Assembly (NCBI GenBank): GCA_023634235.1
Contig: JAMKCF010000007.1
Span: 20,094,592-20,158,591, forward strand
Direction: 5' to 3'
From: Pisaster brevispinus
Taxonomy: Eukaryota > Echinodermata > Asteroidea > Forcipulatida > Asteriidae
DNA length: 64,000 nucleotides
Below are positions 12,048 through 23,789 of this stretch, piece by piece (positions within the stretch are counted from its first letter, which is position 1; every line of letters begins with the position of its first letter). The translations under genes and the position numbers were made by a program. Below the pieces are notes generated by a model. That model saw only the letters and a program-made list of their open reading frames with translations. It ran no database searches and was not told where the DNA came from.

Positions 12048-15000
12048 CTGGGGAAAAATTGGTATGGATATAAAAATGTCTAGGTTGTTATTGTTTACTT
12101 TTTAGCGGGGAGGTAAAGAGGGTTCACATGAGGTAGTCATGACGTTTCTCAACAACATTGATAGGCTAGTAATGGGTTTATTGTGGATAGCCTGAAAAAA
12201 TGAAATACATACATCCGAAAGATAATCTTTATAAAACTTGTTGAATCCACCTGCCACAATTTTAGCTAAATTATATAAAAAATTATTTTATTGAACTCAA
12301 CACATTTTAAAAATTGGTTTTCAATGTTGATTACTTACTGTCATTGAAAAGAATCTAATTTTTCTCTATAACAAAGAACTCACTTTTTTGTCCATGTACA
12401 GTCAGATAGTCCTTGGCATATGAGGAGCAAGACGATGAATCAGGTTCATTCAATGCTTGTTGACAGATCAGCTGTGGGTATTTCTGGATGATGGAAGCAT
12501 TGGAACGTACCATGCGGTAAAAGTCCTTCAATTTCCCGCCAAACTCACACTTATCAGCAGCCTGCAGTATTCAGAAAGAAATCTAGTAGTTTGAAAGTTT
12601 TCACAAACACTATAGAATTGTTGCACAACACCTGCACAACACGTGCATAAGTTGTAAAGGGAAAGTACTTACCTCAGCCAACTCTAGAAGAAGTTTATAA
12701 ATACGCCCAGTCTTGCACTTAGCCTCTAGCCATGGTATTGAACACATTTCCTGTAGAATGAGTGAAACAACAAAAGGAACAAAACTTCAACAACAATATT
12801 CCTCCGTGACAACTCAAGTGCCACATAATCGTGGCTGAAACTTTAAGGCCACAAAGTTTGTGATTGGGAGACTTTGTCTAAAGATTTAGTCACCTGTAGA
12901 CGTGGCCTTGATTGTTCGACCACACAACAGTATGAAAGAACTGCTACTAAAACTGCCACATCAATGAACAGGATTTAAATGAGTTAATACTGTAACATTT
13001 TTACCCTTTCCTTTTTAAGTTTGTGATTCAGACACTTAAGTTGTGGCCTTGATTTATCCACCAAAATCAGTAGAAAAAAACCCAAACAATTGCCACTAAA
13101 AACAAGTCATACTTTTCATCATTGTACAGAATTTAATTCATTTAAATCCTGTTGATGAAAATTAAGTTTTGTCTTTTGGTTCAGACTGCTGTAAATAATG
13201 GACTCTTTCCTTTTAAAATCAGGCATCCAAATAAAAAATAGCAGCAACCAGACAAGATCAGACAGATTTCTCACCCTATCTGCATCTTCCCACAAGTTTC
13301 CACGGATGATGTGACGTGGTAGCTCAGTCAGTTTCCTAAGGTTCCAGAGTATCTTCTTAGGACCCTGTGAGGTCTGGAGACTATCAATGCCTGCTACAGA
13401 GTTATGCCGAGTTGCTGTTCCTGAACTAATCACCAAGGGTTGAGATTGGACACCCCGGTGGGTCACTGCCATATTGCCTGAACCTTTCTCCCTGTAGGGC
13501 TTTGGGGTATTAGCCCACCTGTAAGAAGTAAAGACCACTTGTTAATACCATCTTTGTCTTAAGCCCTGTATGCAATAATATCAGTCATGATGCTTTCCAG
13601 TCATTATGCTTTGCAGGCTTTAATAATGATTTGTTTTTGAAAAAGGAACCAGTCTGTTTTTCATCTGGTTTGATAAGGTCATGTCCGAATTGGCGAATAC
13701 ATTTCATTTTTATTTCATTTTCATTTCATTTATTGATTCTGGTTGTGAAGCCAAGGACTCTCAGAAAAGTGAACTAAATCACTATACTAGCCAAGAACCC
13801 AATGGAGAGAAGACAATGAAGGAAGTTTCAGTTTTAGATGTGGGAGGAAAACCCCCGAGAATTATTCCAGGGAAAACCCACGCAATCAGCTACTGAGTCA
13901 TCATCCGTTAGGGGTATAGGATTCCTTAGCAACAGTTGCAGCCGGCTGCCAATTCGGATATGACTTTAGACTGAAATAAAAACGATGATAAAGATGATAG
14001 AGGTGTATTTATTTTTTGCTGAATGCCTACCTTCCAAGGAAGTACATAGCAAGAGCCTGGTGTAGCAGTGTTCCTGAATCACCAAGATATAGCTGCCGAG
14101 CTTTCTCATAGAATAGTCTGTGATACCAACGGTACACCACAACATTATCCACACCTCCTTCCACTAAGTAGTCACCTTCAGATGGGAAATATAATAAAAT
14201 GCTTAACATGCTGCAATGTTTTGTACTTGAGCATCAGTCAATGTATCAACCAATATTGCTTAGATCCTCATCATTATTAAATCACTCTATGCCAAATTGT
14301 GAAGGTGAGTAGCCAACTAAAAATGATAAGCACAGATTCATGTATTAATGAGTTCTTCTATAATACAAGAGTTCTTGTATAGAGATTTTTGTATATTACA
14401 TCACTTTTAAGGGAAGAAAGAGCAAGAGACAAAAGTAGGTACTGATTTTATGGGTATGCATTTATGGCAAGTTCCTTTTAGGCACAGGCTTTCAGATGCA
14501 CTTATCAACCAACTGTTAATAGTTTGAGAAATTGTTGTTATCTTCTCTATTAACAACTTAACGCCAAATGCATGTTAGCAAGCACAATTTTCTAGGCCAT
14601 CCAAATGTGGATCGTTTATAACGAGATTTCAGTGTGCCATGATTGATTATCAACTGTGGCTTATGGCCAAAGAGAGGAGCGAGTCCATGCATGTTCTCTC
14701 ACAAGAGAACTGTAAATCCCACTTTGTCTTTACTGCACTTAATGAGTGTGTCATTTTACCATTATGTGCTGTAATAAACAGTTTTGGGTTGAAAAAAACA
14801 GGTCAAACTGGTTATAAAAAATTGGACTTTGAAAGCCAAAATTTTCAAATGAATGCCAAATTTCATGAAGTAGGTCAAATAGTTCATTTAACTCACCTAA
14901 GTCTAGACGCAGTCGAGTCCACAACAGAGGAGGCAATCGTCTGATTGGTGGGATATGAAATTCAAAGACGTCATCGAGGACTACATCATCACATGAGAGT

Positions 15001-18000
15001 ACATCGATCAGTTCATTGGCCGACAGGCCTGTGGCAGATGCAGTGAGGTAGCCCAAGGCATGGCGAACAAATATCTCACCATGTTTCACCTCTAGCCTGT
15101 GAAAAATACAAATAAACAAGAGGAAAATCAAGCAAATAACTTAAAGTGGTAAAGAAAAAAAGAAAAGAAAATTACCAGCTTCTTAACTAGCATGCTCGAT
15201 GTACATCTGTAGCTGTCAACATACAATTTTATTGTAACTTTTCAATGAAAACAGCCTAAAACAGGGATATTGAAGTTGCTTTTGCTGTATCACTGACAAA
15301 CAAAAACACAAAATGTTTTGATTTATCTATTTTATTGGGTAGTCTTAAACATTGATATTAGATCATGAACAAAAACCCTAAAAAGACATACTCTTTGAAA
15401 AGCTGTTCAATAAGTCCTGGTGTGCTGTCAGCAAGTTTGCATTCTCTTAGCGGTGTGTACGACTTCCACTTCTTTGCAATGTCACAAGCCAATCGCATAA
15501 AGAGGGGTGTTGGAGTGTCATCATGGTGGGCACTCAGGACAATCTGCTTCTGCTCTGGGGTTAGCTTCCTGCCTGCCTTACTCAGCATTAAATCAATGAT
15601 ATGATGCTGGTCTTGCTCGTCTAGTCTCAAAATCTCAAAGTAGGAATCCTCATTCTACAAATTACACAGAAACAAACCCAAAGAAGGAACTAAAATATAA
15701 CTAGGCAATCTAAGGCATTGGATTTAAGTTCAGAGTGAGAGTTTGGAGTTCCGGTCATGGCATACGTGTACTTGAGCAAGACACTCAACCATTCACGCTT
15801 CAACCTTTGGATGTGACCCAATGTCCCATGTGAGAGTTCCCATGTGTTGTTTATTGCAAGAACCCAGTGCGCTTACCATTAAGAGAAGGGGTTTGCCCCA
15901 GTGATTCTGGCATGGTTGGCAGCAGATTGCACGCATTACCTTGAAAACTCTTACAAGGTGCTATATCAATGGGTCTCATTATTCAAAAGCTTAGCATACT
16001 TGTCATTAGTAAACACTTTGAGATGCCCGCAGTTAAACTGCTACACAAGAACCAAGTATTATTGTAATTATTATTGAAAGAAACAACCCTCCCATACACA
16101 AGCATAATCCTGTCATACATACCTTCACTAAGTTTCGCATTGCAGAAAGGGCACCCCCAGCATTGGGGCGTATAGTAACAATGAGATGAACATGTCTTGG
16201 CAGCACAGGACAAAGCCAATGGAGGTCGCGACCTTCATTCTCATTCGTCAGCTGATCCAGCGAATCAAGGAAGATCACTAAAAAAAAAACCAGAGCCAAA
16301 ATACTTAATAGCCAGCTAAGCATATTTCCAGATAAGCACATTGTTATAAATCTGCTAAAGAGTACAATAAACTTGATAATCATCAATGTTTTATCATCTG
16401 CCTTTATTTGTGCTCTGTTGAAATTACTAGTGAAATAAACCAGGTTGGTCAATATAGCTCATTCATTAAAAAAAACCTGTTTTTGAGTGTCAACACTCTT
16501 ACTTCAGTAGGACAATGTATCGTGCTGAATTTGCATACATTCAAATAAGTGTCTTGTTTATTTATCACTATGAGCATTGAAGCAACTCCTTGTTGAAAAA
16601 ATACACAATTCGAGACAAGTTAAATAGCTGTTTTGACTCACTGATAGGTTTCTCTGCAGTAGCTTTTCCAAGCAGCTCCACAAACCTTCTTGTGAGTAAT
16701 TTGTATTCTGTTGGCACTCTAGAAAGGTCAAGATTCAAGCAGTAACTCAGCTGTAAATAAAAAACAGGTGAAATAAAACATCAAGTGTCGAAATATTGTT
16801 TTAATTATTTTCATGAGATGTGTGTTCAATCCGACAGGGATGTTTTTCATTGGTCGGTTGCAGCCATCTAAGCATATTTCCAGATAAGCACATTGTTATA
16901 AATCTGCTAAGAAAACAAATTTAAGCTATAAAAATTATCAGTCATCATTTTCTTCAATTTCATCCTCAGCAAAATAAAATAAACTTGTAACAAATCAAAA
17001 GCAATCAAAGGAAAAGTTATCCAAGGATTTCTAGGTACAGTAGATAATCATGTGACTTTCCCTGCCCTGTTCAAGGAGTAAACGACTCTTTGTTTAATTA
17101 TGCGCTATTGCTGAAGGGTTAATACTTGAGAATAAACAAAAAAGAAGAGCAAGATGTTTGATCCTAGTGCTAAACTTACCTGTAAGCAGATGAAGTAGAG
17201 TAGATCCCTAATGTTGGAAGAGTTTGGTGTGATAGCAATGAATCGCATGACATGGATTGGTCTAAAGTATCAACAACAACAAAACAAATATAATGAAATA
17301 TACAAATATACTGATAATGAAATAGTGGGGACATTACTTGCCCAAGATTTTACACCATAAACTTTATGATTGTCGTTATCATCAGTTCAAAATGTTTTCT
17401 TAGGCAAACTAGCTGCAGTAACATTTGTACTTAGTGTTATGTATAAAATTTAACATGTACCTTTTATTAGTGGGAGTACACAGAGATTTTTGACCTACCT
17501 TCTGACTTCACAGCCATCCCATGACTCAAGGGACTGACTGATCACTTTCGCTACTGCTGATGTCTTGCCACTTCCACCACAACCATGAACTACAAATGGC
17601 TATAAAACACAAAGGAAACATGACATTTGTCAGCAATTACACTTAGATGTGTTTCAACAGTTGGAGAAAATAAATTTACCATTTATTACATGATATAGAA
17701 AAACTTGTGCAACAATTTTTTTCTCAGGTTATTTATGAACTAACCCTTAATCCATGTGGTTGTTTCAAATAAGAAGTAATGCTCCTGATGAGGTTCTCTC
17801 GTCCAGCAAACAGGTCTGCTCTCTCACGGCAGAAGATGCTATGACTAATTACTTCCGAGAACAGAGGGTTGTCCATTGAACTCATCAAAGATAAGGCACC
17901 TGCGCAGGAATCCGAAACAACAGTCAAATTAAACAACTGTAGATCTCTTTGATTTTGTGTGAATGAAATTGAAATCATCGGATAACCAAAGTTGCCCCGA

Positions 18001-21000
18001 CAGTGATACTGCTCTAAAGTATTGCAATGAATTCATTTAAAAATCAAAAAGTGTTGAAGTTATATCAGTACATACCATCAAATATGTGAAGAAATGACAA
18101 AAAAATTGATGAAAACAGAAAGAAACTAGACATATTGCATTTGTGCACAAATGCCGAGCTGTTTCGTCATAACTTTTTCAAATTACTCAACTGAACTCGA
18201 GAGGTTTTTTTTTAGTATTCAAAGCAATTATGACGTATCAAGCCTATTTAAAAAAGAATTTGGATTATACCACGTTTTGTAAGCAATTTATGACTAAAAG
18301 GTGCAAAAAATTGAAAAAATCATAACTTTATTTGTGATGACGTCATCATGACGTCATTTCCTAATTTACATGAACTTGCCAATATCTAACAACCTACTAA
18401 GTTTCAACATGATCGCACCATTACTTCGGGAGTTATACGACTTCAAAAAGTGCACCTTTAACGCCCCGTCACATGACCCCCCCCCCCCCCCATGACGTCA
18501 TTGATCTGAAACTGTGAACACAGATCTTGGTTTTACATGACAAGGGACACCGTACATATGATGTCTCAAGCCCAAAAAGCCCCCTCACTGCGGTCAAAGA
18601 AAAACCTATCACTGGCTGAGAGTTGAGCATACACACTTGCACATTTTCATTGTTAGACCCCAGTGAAGGTGGCCTACAGAAAGAGTCCACATTAAGTCTA
18701 ATTAAGTTTGATGACAGAGATTGTTCGTACCTTTGTGGACGGATTTCACAAGATAATCACAGAAATTATCTAGGAACTTTTTCAGCTTTTCTCTATTTTG
18801 GCTATCGTTGTACATGGCATCACAATCTGGCAAAAACCGGAGACTGTACCTGAAAAGACAAGTTTAAAGCATGAATAAAACACTGCAGTGAAAAACATGG
18901 TGAAAAGCGGTACAAGAAGTCTCCCAAAACCTTTTTTTGAAGCATGTCCAAATAAGAATTACACACGCCATAAGTATTGAAAAATTGTAAAAAATATTTC
19001 TTATTCATATACTTGTATGCAAAAAAATAGTTAGTGGCCTGACGTTTCGACCCTAGCCGAGTCTTTCTTGAAGGCTATGACAAAACTACAAACATAAACA
19101 GGCATACTGGTGTAACAAAAGCAGTCAAGTGGAAATAGAGATGAAAGAACACAGAGAAAGCAGGAGGATGAACAGAGAGGAGGGTAACATATACTTGTAT
19201 CATGTTTTGAAATATCTTTGTGGTCTGACCACAAGAGGGTCATATCCATGTACTCACTTCTCAATTCTTTCTGCACTAATGGTGTCACTGATGTTTGTCA
19301 TGAGATTCTCAAGTTTCATCTGAGCCTCGTTGTCCAACTGCCCGTCTGCCTGATCAATAAAGTATTTTGTCTCCGCATTATTCAAGTCAAAGTTGGTGAA
19401 ATTCCTCTTGAAAAAATGAAAACGGTTGTGGTCTGCCTCATGATGCCCCTCGATTGCCTCGGCAATTTCTCCCTCTGTGATCGAGCGTAAGATTTCCTCT
19501 TTGATTTTGGGGTTTAAAGACATGTTCTTGACAGCAGAAAAGATGGCACTTCGCATTGTAGTGAATAAATCCCACCAATCGTCTCTCTGTTTGGCATCTT
19601 TCTTCTGATTGGGAAATTTCCATGTGATGGGCTGCAGTACATATTCTGCTTCTGTAAAGTTAATTTTGAGGACAGGAAAATTTAGAAAATTAATGGTATA
19701 ATGAGAGTAAGCAGAATGTTTGTTTTGAAAAGGCCTGCACCACCTTAAGATGCTTTCAAATAAAAAGTTGATCCTACAAGGAGACAATAGAGAAATTGTA
19801 ATCCAAAGGCTGGAACACAGCCACACTTGTTGAGTAAACAGCTCTTTCACTATGTGTTCTAAACTTATTCCTGATATGGCTAAGGTTTCTGTGAAAAGCA
19901 AGTCTACAAACATTTTTTTTAAAATCCTGACAAACTTGAAATGTCTTACCGATAGAGTTTGTGTCCAGAAGAAACCATTGTTGGATGTGTTTCAATGCTT
20001 CTGCTTGCTGTTTGTCTGTGTCACCCTTTCGTCGGATGTATTCAATCAATGGCTCTAAAATGACTTGTGGGATGCGATATTGGATGGGACGGAAACCATA
20101 TTTCTGACCAAGGATGCACACAAAAAATGGACCAACTGAGTTTTGCCTGTGTAAAGATATAAACAAATTTATTTGAAGAAGAAAAAAAGAAAGAAAAGCA
20201 AAACAGATTACCAGTTAAAGATTTGTTCACATCAGCAGCAAGAATTTCTATTCAACTAATTTTAATTTTGAGAGAAGAAAATACAGCAACAGAAAATGCC
20301 ATGATTGATCACTGTAACTGATAGATCAGACAAACTATTTGGTCCGATGCCAATGCAAGAACTGTGTAGGTGATGGGTGCCACTATGAGCAGTACCACTA
20401 CAAATAGCTCAAAAAATTTGATTAACTTTTGCAAGCAGAAAATGCTACTTATAAAATATGTATTATGGACAATAGGAGACAAGGAGACATAAATTCTTTG
20501 GTATATTTGTGTCGAGTCAATTCTAAATCCAGCTTAGCCCGTTTCCCCAAAGGCAAGTTCATCTTTAATCCTTAAGAGTTGACAAAGACATTCAATTAGT
20601 TAAAGCACAAAATGTTCAAAAATAACAATGTTATACCATTCTTTTTAACCTTTTTTTTTAATGGCCTCATGCATCAACCCTAGCAGAGTCTTTGTCAACA
20701 GTAAACAATTATTCTGCCTTGAGAAAGACCCTTTTAGGGTCAAAATGTGAGACCAATGTTTTGCATTTACACCATAGGCCTAGGTCATTTTGGTTTGTAA
20801 GCAGTTTGCAACAGCCAATTTGTTTTTCCTTCTAAACTTTGATTACCTGCATCTAGCGACCTCCTCAAGGCATATGTCACTGGCCATGTGAGCATCACAC
20901 ACTGTCTGCCGTATGCCCCATCTCATGTCTACAGCATTGAACTCCATCCCAATCTGCCGTGTGTAATCTCTAACATAGGGGTAGACATCCTCCATCAGAA

Positions 21001-21382
21001 GGTTCCTCTCCAGCTTCATGTCAGTGAAAGTAGAGCTGATGAAGACCCAAACCTCACGAGCATTTCTTTTCAGGTGTGCTGGTGCAACTTCCCCACGCAT
21101 GGCTGAGAGAAACTCCGCTGAGGCCTCCCCGTCGTTCATGGCATCTTGAATTCTCTCCCGCTCTATTTCAAATTGATCTCTTGCTTCATTTAGGATTGTT
21201 TTCCATGGTTCCCGTTCCTTGCGGTCTGTTTTCCAGAGTTTGTTTCCTGATCCACCTTGCATGCGAATCATAGCGATGTGGGACAATTTCAGAGGGTTTA
21301 ATTTCTGCCATGTTTTGAACTTGCGATTTCCTGCAGGAAGAGTGAGGCCATTTTGACCCATTGAGCCTGCACCATTACCCAT
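6225..21382 (-). CDS. NWD1-like: NWD1-like NACHT and WD-repeat protein, complete, 25 coding exons
   Basis: Predicted cytosolic STAND-class NTPase, 1688 residues, close to the roughly 1560-1740 of vertebrate NWD1/NWD2. Order: DUF4062-type region (about 109-230), helical region, NACHT ATPase with Walker A GCGGSGKT (473-480) and Walker B IFLDSLD (566-572), winged-helix/helical linker (about 640-985), WD40 region (986-1688). I built 25 exons by hand. Every intron is GT..AG and the phases sum to one uninterrupted frame ending in TAA. The ATG at 21382 is the first in frame, with an in-frame TAA four codons upstream. The segment with VDMRWGIR and CLEEV, and PPLLWTRLRLDLG later, resemble NWD1 more than NWD2. 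A related invertebrate paralogue cannot be excluded. Family role: regulated oligomerising scaffold; NWD1 has been linked to apoptosome-like assemblies and hormone signalling in vertebrates. Nothing here shows the function in this organism. Confidence 0.93.
7050..7277 (-). repeat. tRNA-derived SINE with intact-looking head
   Basis: On the minus strand it starts like a tRNA-Leu/Ser gene (GCCAAACGGTTAAGAGC; B box GGGTTCGAGTCCC), then GGCACTTGTGTCCTTGAG and CATAATTGCTTT. It lies in the intron between NWD1-like exons 24 and 25, in the sense of the host gene. Its 3' body differs from the 3915 copy. Confidence 0.7.
12384..14175 (-). CDS. NWD1-like: NWD1-like coding exons 12-15: linker between NACHT and WD40
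   Basis: Exons: 14031-14175, 13275-13518, 12673-12750, 12384-12561. They encode about residues 771-985. Exon 12 reads as helices (VYRWYHRLFYEKAR, LLHQALAMYFLGR). Exon 13 contains a low-complexity polar loop (Ser/Thr/Gln-rich, about 45 residues) before LRKLTELPRHI, a motif shared with NWD1 proteins. Exon 14 is only 78 nt (26 residues) and both ends are phase 0, so its skipping would keep frame. Exon 15 ends with the helical QALNEPD and YAKDYLTVHGQK segments that lead into the propeller. Confidence 0.9.
13678..13964. mobile_element. Short MITE-like element with 17-bp inverted ends
   Basis: The left end GTCATGTCCGAATTGGC (13678-13694) and right end GCCAATTCGGATATGAC (13948-13964) are inverted repeats with one mismatch. 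The 287-bp interior has a block TTTTAGATGTGGGAGGAAAA and GGGAAAACCCACGCAATC that recurs at 24350-24490. It lies in the intron between NWD1-like exons 12 and 13. There is no transposase. Target duplication is unclear. Confidence 0.55.
14897..17899 (-). CDS. NWD1-like: NWD1-like coding exons 5-11: NACHT ATPase module
   Basis: Exons: 17745-17899, 17499-17599, 17180-17261, 16642-16750, 16123-16277, 15392-15654, 14897-15096. Exon 5 carries FAGRENLIRSI, the lead-in helix of STAND ATPases. Exon 6 holds the P-loop GCGGSGKT. Exon 9 holds Walker B with two acidic residues (FLDSLDQL) and the sensor-1-like strand HLIVTIRPN. Exon 10 carries LDEQDQHHIIDLML and the helical TPLFMRLACDI segment. Exon 11 carries the GLSANELIDVLS winged-helix signature and ends in LWTRLRLDLG. 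All key nucleotide-binding residues are present, so ATP or GTP binding is expected. The donor after exon 5 can be placed only so that the codons read Leu-Arg; this keeps the P-loop exon in phase. Confidence 0.94.
15715..15985 (+). repeat. Degenerate copy of the same SINE family
   Basis: It contains GTACTTGAGCAAGACACTCA in the same position relative to GGTCATGGCA as the 3915 copy (GGTCATGACA), and ends CTTACAAGGTGCTATATCAA followed by TCATTATT. It is diverged and antisense to the NWD1-like gene, in the intron between exons 9 and 10. Confidence 0.55.
16316..16358 (+). repeat. 43-bp exact duplicate, copy 1
   Basis: The 43 bases starting CTAAGCATATTTCCAGATAA are repeated exactly at 16868-16910, 552 bp away in the same orientation. 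They flank NWD1-like exon 8 (16642-16750) in the two adjacent introns. Confidence 0.85.
16868..16910 (+). repeat. 43-bp exact duplicate, copy 2
   Basis: Identical to 16316-16358. The flanks differ on both sides after the matching block apart from a shared AGCC just before it. Confidence 0.85.
18731..21382 (-). CDS. NWD1-like: NWD1-like coding exons 1-4: N-terminal DUF4062-type region
   Basis: Exons: 20847-21382, 19950-20146, 19258-19651, 18731-18849 (536, 197, 394 and 119 nt). They encode residues 1 to about 415. The first 108 residues are Gly-rich, then basic and helical. From 109 comes the beta-strand VWVFISSTFTDM, typical of DUF4062 in NWD1, NPHP3 and TEP1 relatives, followed by EFNAVDMRWGIR and VGPFFVCILGQKYG across the exon 1/2 junction. 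Exon 3 is charged and helical, holding a WKFPNQKKDAK segment. The protein begins MGNGAG; the residue at position 6 is Gly rather than Ser, so it is a poor match to an N-myristoylation signal. Confidence 0.92.
19017..19078 (-). repeat. Retroelement-end-like fragment, copy 1
   Basis: On the minus strand it reads GCCTTCAAGAAAGACTCGGC and GGTCGAAACGTCAGGCCACT then a poly-T/GCA tract. It is the same as 34645-34709 with few changes. 'AAGACTCTGCTAGGGTCGAAACGTC'-type ends occur in Penelope-like or LINE-like elements of many invertebrates; the class here is inference. Confidence 0.5.
20665..20765. repeat. Diverged relative of the same fragment family
   Basis: It contains AACCCTAGCAGAGTCTTTGT on the plus strand and, about 45 bp on, CCTTGAGAAAGACCCTTTTAGGGTCAAAATGTGAG: two facing diverged copies of the AAGACTC..GGGTCGAAA motif. 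Confidence 0.35.
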
Positions 21383-22269
21383 TTTGGTGTCTTATTTACT
21401 ATACTTCAGATAAAATGTATCCAACAAAAGAAAAACAAATTAAGGTGGGATTTGCTCAAGTTACATTTTTCTTTCAAGATGTTTTCTCTCCAATAATGAA
21501 CATAAAAATGAAGCAGTTGATCCAGCTGGTAAAAAGAAAGGGAAAAGGGACAAGATATTTATAAACCTTCAACAACCTTTTTACAAAACAGGACACCTTG
21601 GGTGCAAAACTTTTGGGCCAAATGGGACAGAGGCTGCCATTGCATGTTACAGTGCCAATTCTAGGAATCAAATTTGCTGCCAATAAATTTCTCATCTTTT
21701 TACCTTGTAGCCACCATCTAGTGCAAAGAGAACTGCCTATTATAAACAATGACCACTTTATGATAATTACTCCAAGTGCACACAATTAAACACAGACATT
21801 TCAATTCAATGGATTCCATTACTATAGAAATACCACAAAGAGCAGTCAGTTCTTCCTTAAGAGTCACGCTATGCAAAGATCATGAGTACATATTGTATGA
21901 TCAATGTATACACATGTAGCTTGCATGAAGTTAATACACTTGAGCGTTTAGTTGTGTGACCTGTTTTTTGAAACCCCAAACCTACATAAAACCCCAATTT
22001 GAATTGCAATTTGACTTGGGAAACTTTGTTGGCTGTAAAGTGTCAGGGTTTGAATAGGCTGGGGGATCCATGGTACAGCAGGGCTTGTAGCTCAGAATTT
22101 TCTCTGGACCAAAATTATTGTCAACAGAATCAAAATGAGAACACAGCTTAACATGTAGGCCTAAGCTTTTTTGATTTGAAAAAGCACTAGAGAAAACTGA
22201 TTTCATTTGTCTTATGGGTAACTAGTGAACTTCAATATTCAACAGAAATGAAAGGTTTTATCAGTCAAC

Positions 22270-22400
22270 ATTACATTCAATATATTACACAGTGAAATGA
22301 AAAACACAAAACCACAAGACTTGTCCGGTTGTAAACTTACTGGCCGGATGCTAAAAACAATGGCCTCCGGCCTGTGGTCCAGTGTAAATTTCGAGCTCCA
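22270..22400 (+). repeat. Dispersed repeat, copy 2
   Basis: Contains CACAAGACTTGTCCGGTTGT, then AAACTTACTGGCC, GGATGCTAAA and GGCCTGTGGTCCAGTG. It is closest to the inverted copy at 41571-41680. It lies in the presumed 5' intron of the NWD1-like gene. Confidence 0.55.
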
Positions 22401-23789
22401 AGTGTTCAACCAACTTCTCAAAGTTTCACCTACCTTGTCATAAAAAAATGTCATCACAGCATCTTAACTTAATGTTACTGGTCTTCAAAAGTATTTACTG
22501 TGTGTAGCATTTGGACCTTGAACCTAATGGTGTCCGATACAGACCTGCACTACAACTCTTAACAAACATGTACTTCATGTACATGTAGGTATTTAAACTG
22601 TTAGTAATGCCCAGACTGCTGCAGTGTTGTTAAATTTACTTAGTCTGGTACTTGAGTAAGATCAAACAAGAATCATGTACTCACAAGCTTAACAGTAATC
22701 TGTAGCAAACTTTTATTGAGAGAATAAAAACCCTTATCAAAAATACTGCAAATAGTTTTGATAAGATCGTATTACCTAGAATAATAAACCACACAGGTAG
22801 CTCAATAATGATTGAATCTGTTTTAGTGCTCTGGAGGTCATTCTTTTTACAGTCAATTATAATGCTTGTAATTGTGATAGAAAATTTTTTTGCAAAGTGA
22901 AAAAGAGTTCATGATTCAAGATCTCATATTGTAATACGTACAGTATATATATGCAAATTGAGTTTATAATTTTTGTCCACTTCCATCACAAAGTAAATAA
23001 TCTGATAAACTTCGGCTAAGATAGAGCCACAGGATTTGCAAACTTTGAATTCTAGATCTGCACTTTTCTCTCTTTTTTTGCACTTAAAATTTTGGATGGC
23101 TTTCTATGTATGAAAGAAAACTTGTGTGAGTGCAATTGGGTACATTTAAAATGTTGAAAAACGTTTTCAAAACTGAACTCCTCATTTGTCAAATTTGAAA
23201 ATTTAATGGTCAGTCGTAGCTCTATAGTTTGAGGGACGTAACCAAGAGCTACGATTATTGCAGCTAGATAGACTATTTTATCCTTGCTTTTGATTACAAG
23301 TCTGACAGAGATAACAATGGATTGTATTATGAAGTGAAGTACATGACTAAATGTGTAATAAAATGATTATAACATAATTTAGATTGGCTCATAACAAGAA
23401 AGAGAAATCTTCTCAAGGTTGTAAGTGTGTAAAGTATTAAAAGAGTCCCAAGCAGATCAAGCGCAGTATTGGTAAATGAACCTGAGTTAGACCAGGTAAC
23501 TGGGGTGCAGTGCTCCTTTTTTCGAAATTTTGACATTTTCGGTCCTACTATCAGTCACCCCAGCGAACCATTCCACCCCCTGTTTGGAAACCCCAATTTG
23601 CTATGATTCTCACCACACCAAGCCACAAAAAATGCCCCAAAAGGACAAAAAGACAAACGAAATAGCTTGAAAACCGCCTACATTAGCTTCTCGATATGTA
23701 TAAGATGCAACATCTGGCATGAAATTGTACTCAAGATCATTTTTGGTACTCCAAAATTGATAATTTTTTATTAGTAGGCAGATCATCCT

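Noticed and set aside
14639..14944. 101-codon plus-strand open frame
   Set aside because: Its end overlaps NWD1-like exon 11 on the other strand; the remainder is intron. No sign of coding.
18330..18365. Paired TGACGTCAT palindromes as cAMP-response elements
   Set aside because: They lie inside an NWD1-like intron in a repeat-like stretch that ends in a C tract, with no promoter nearby; probably part of an old repeat.
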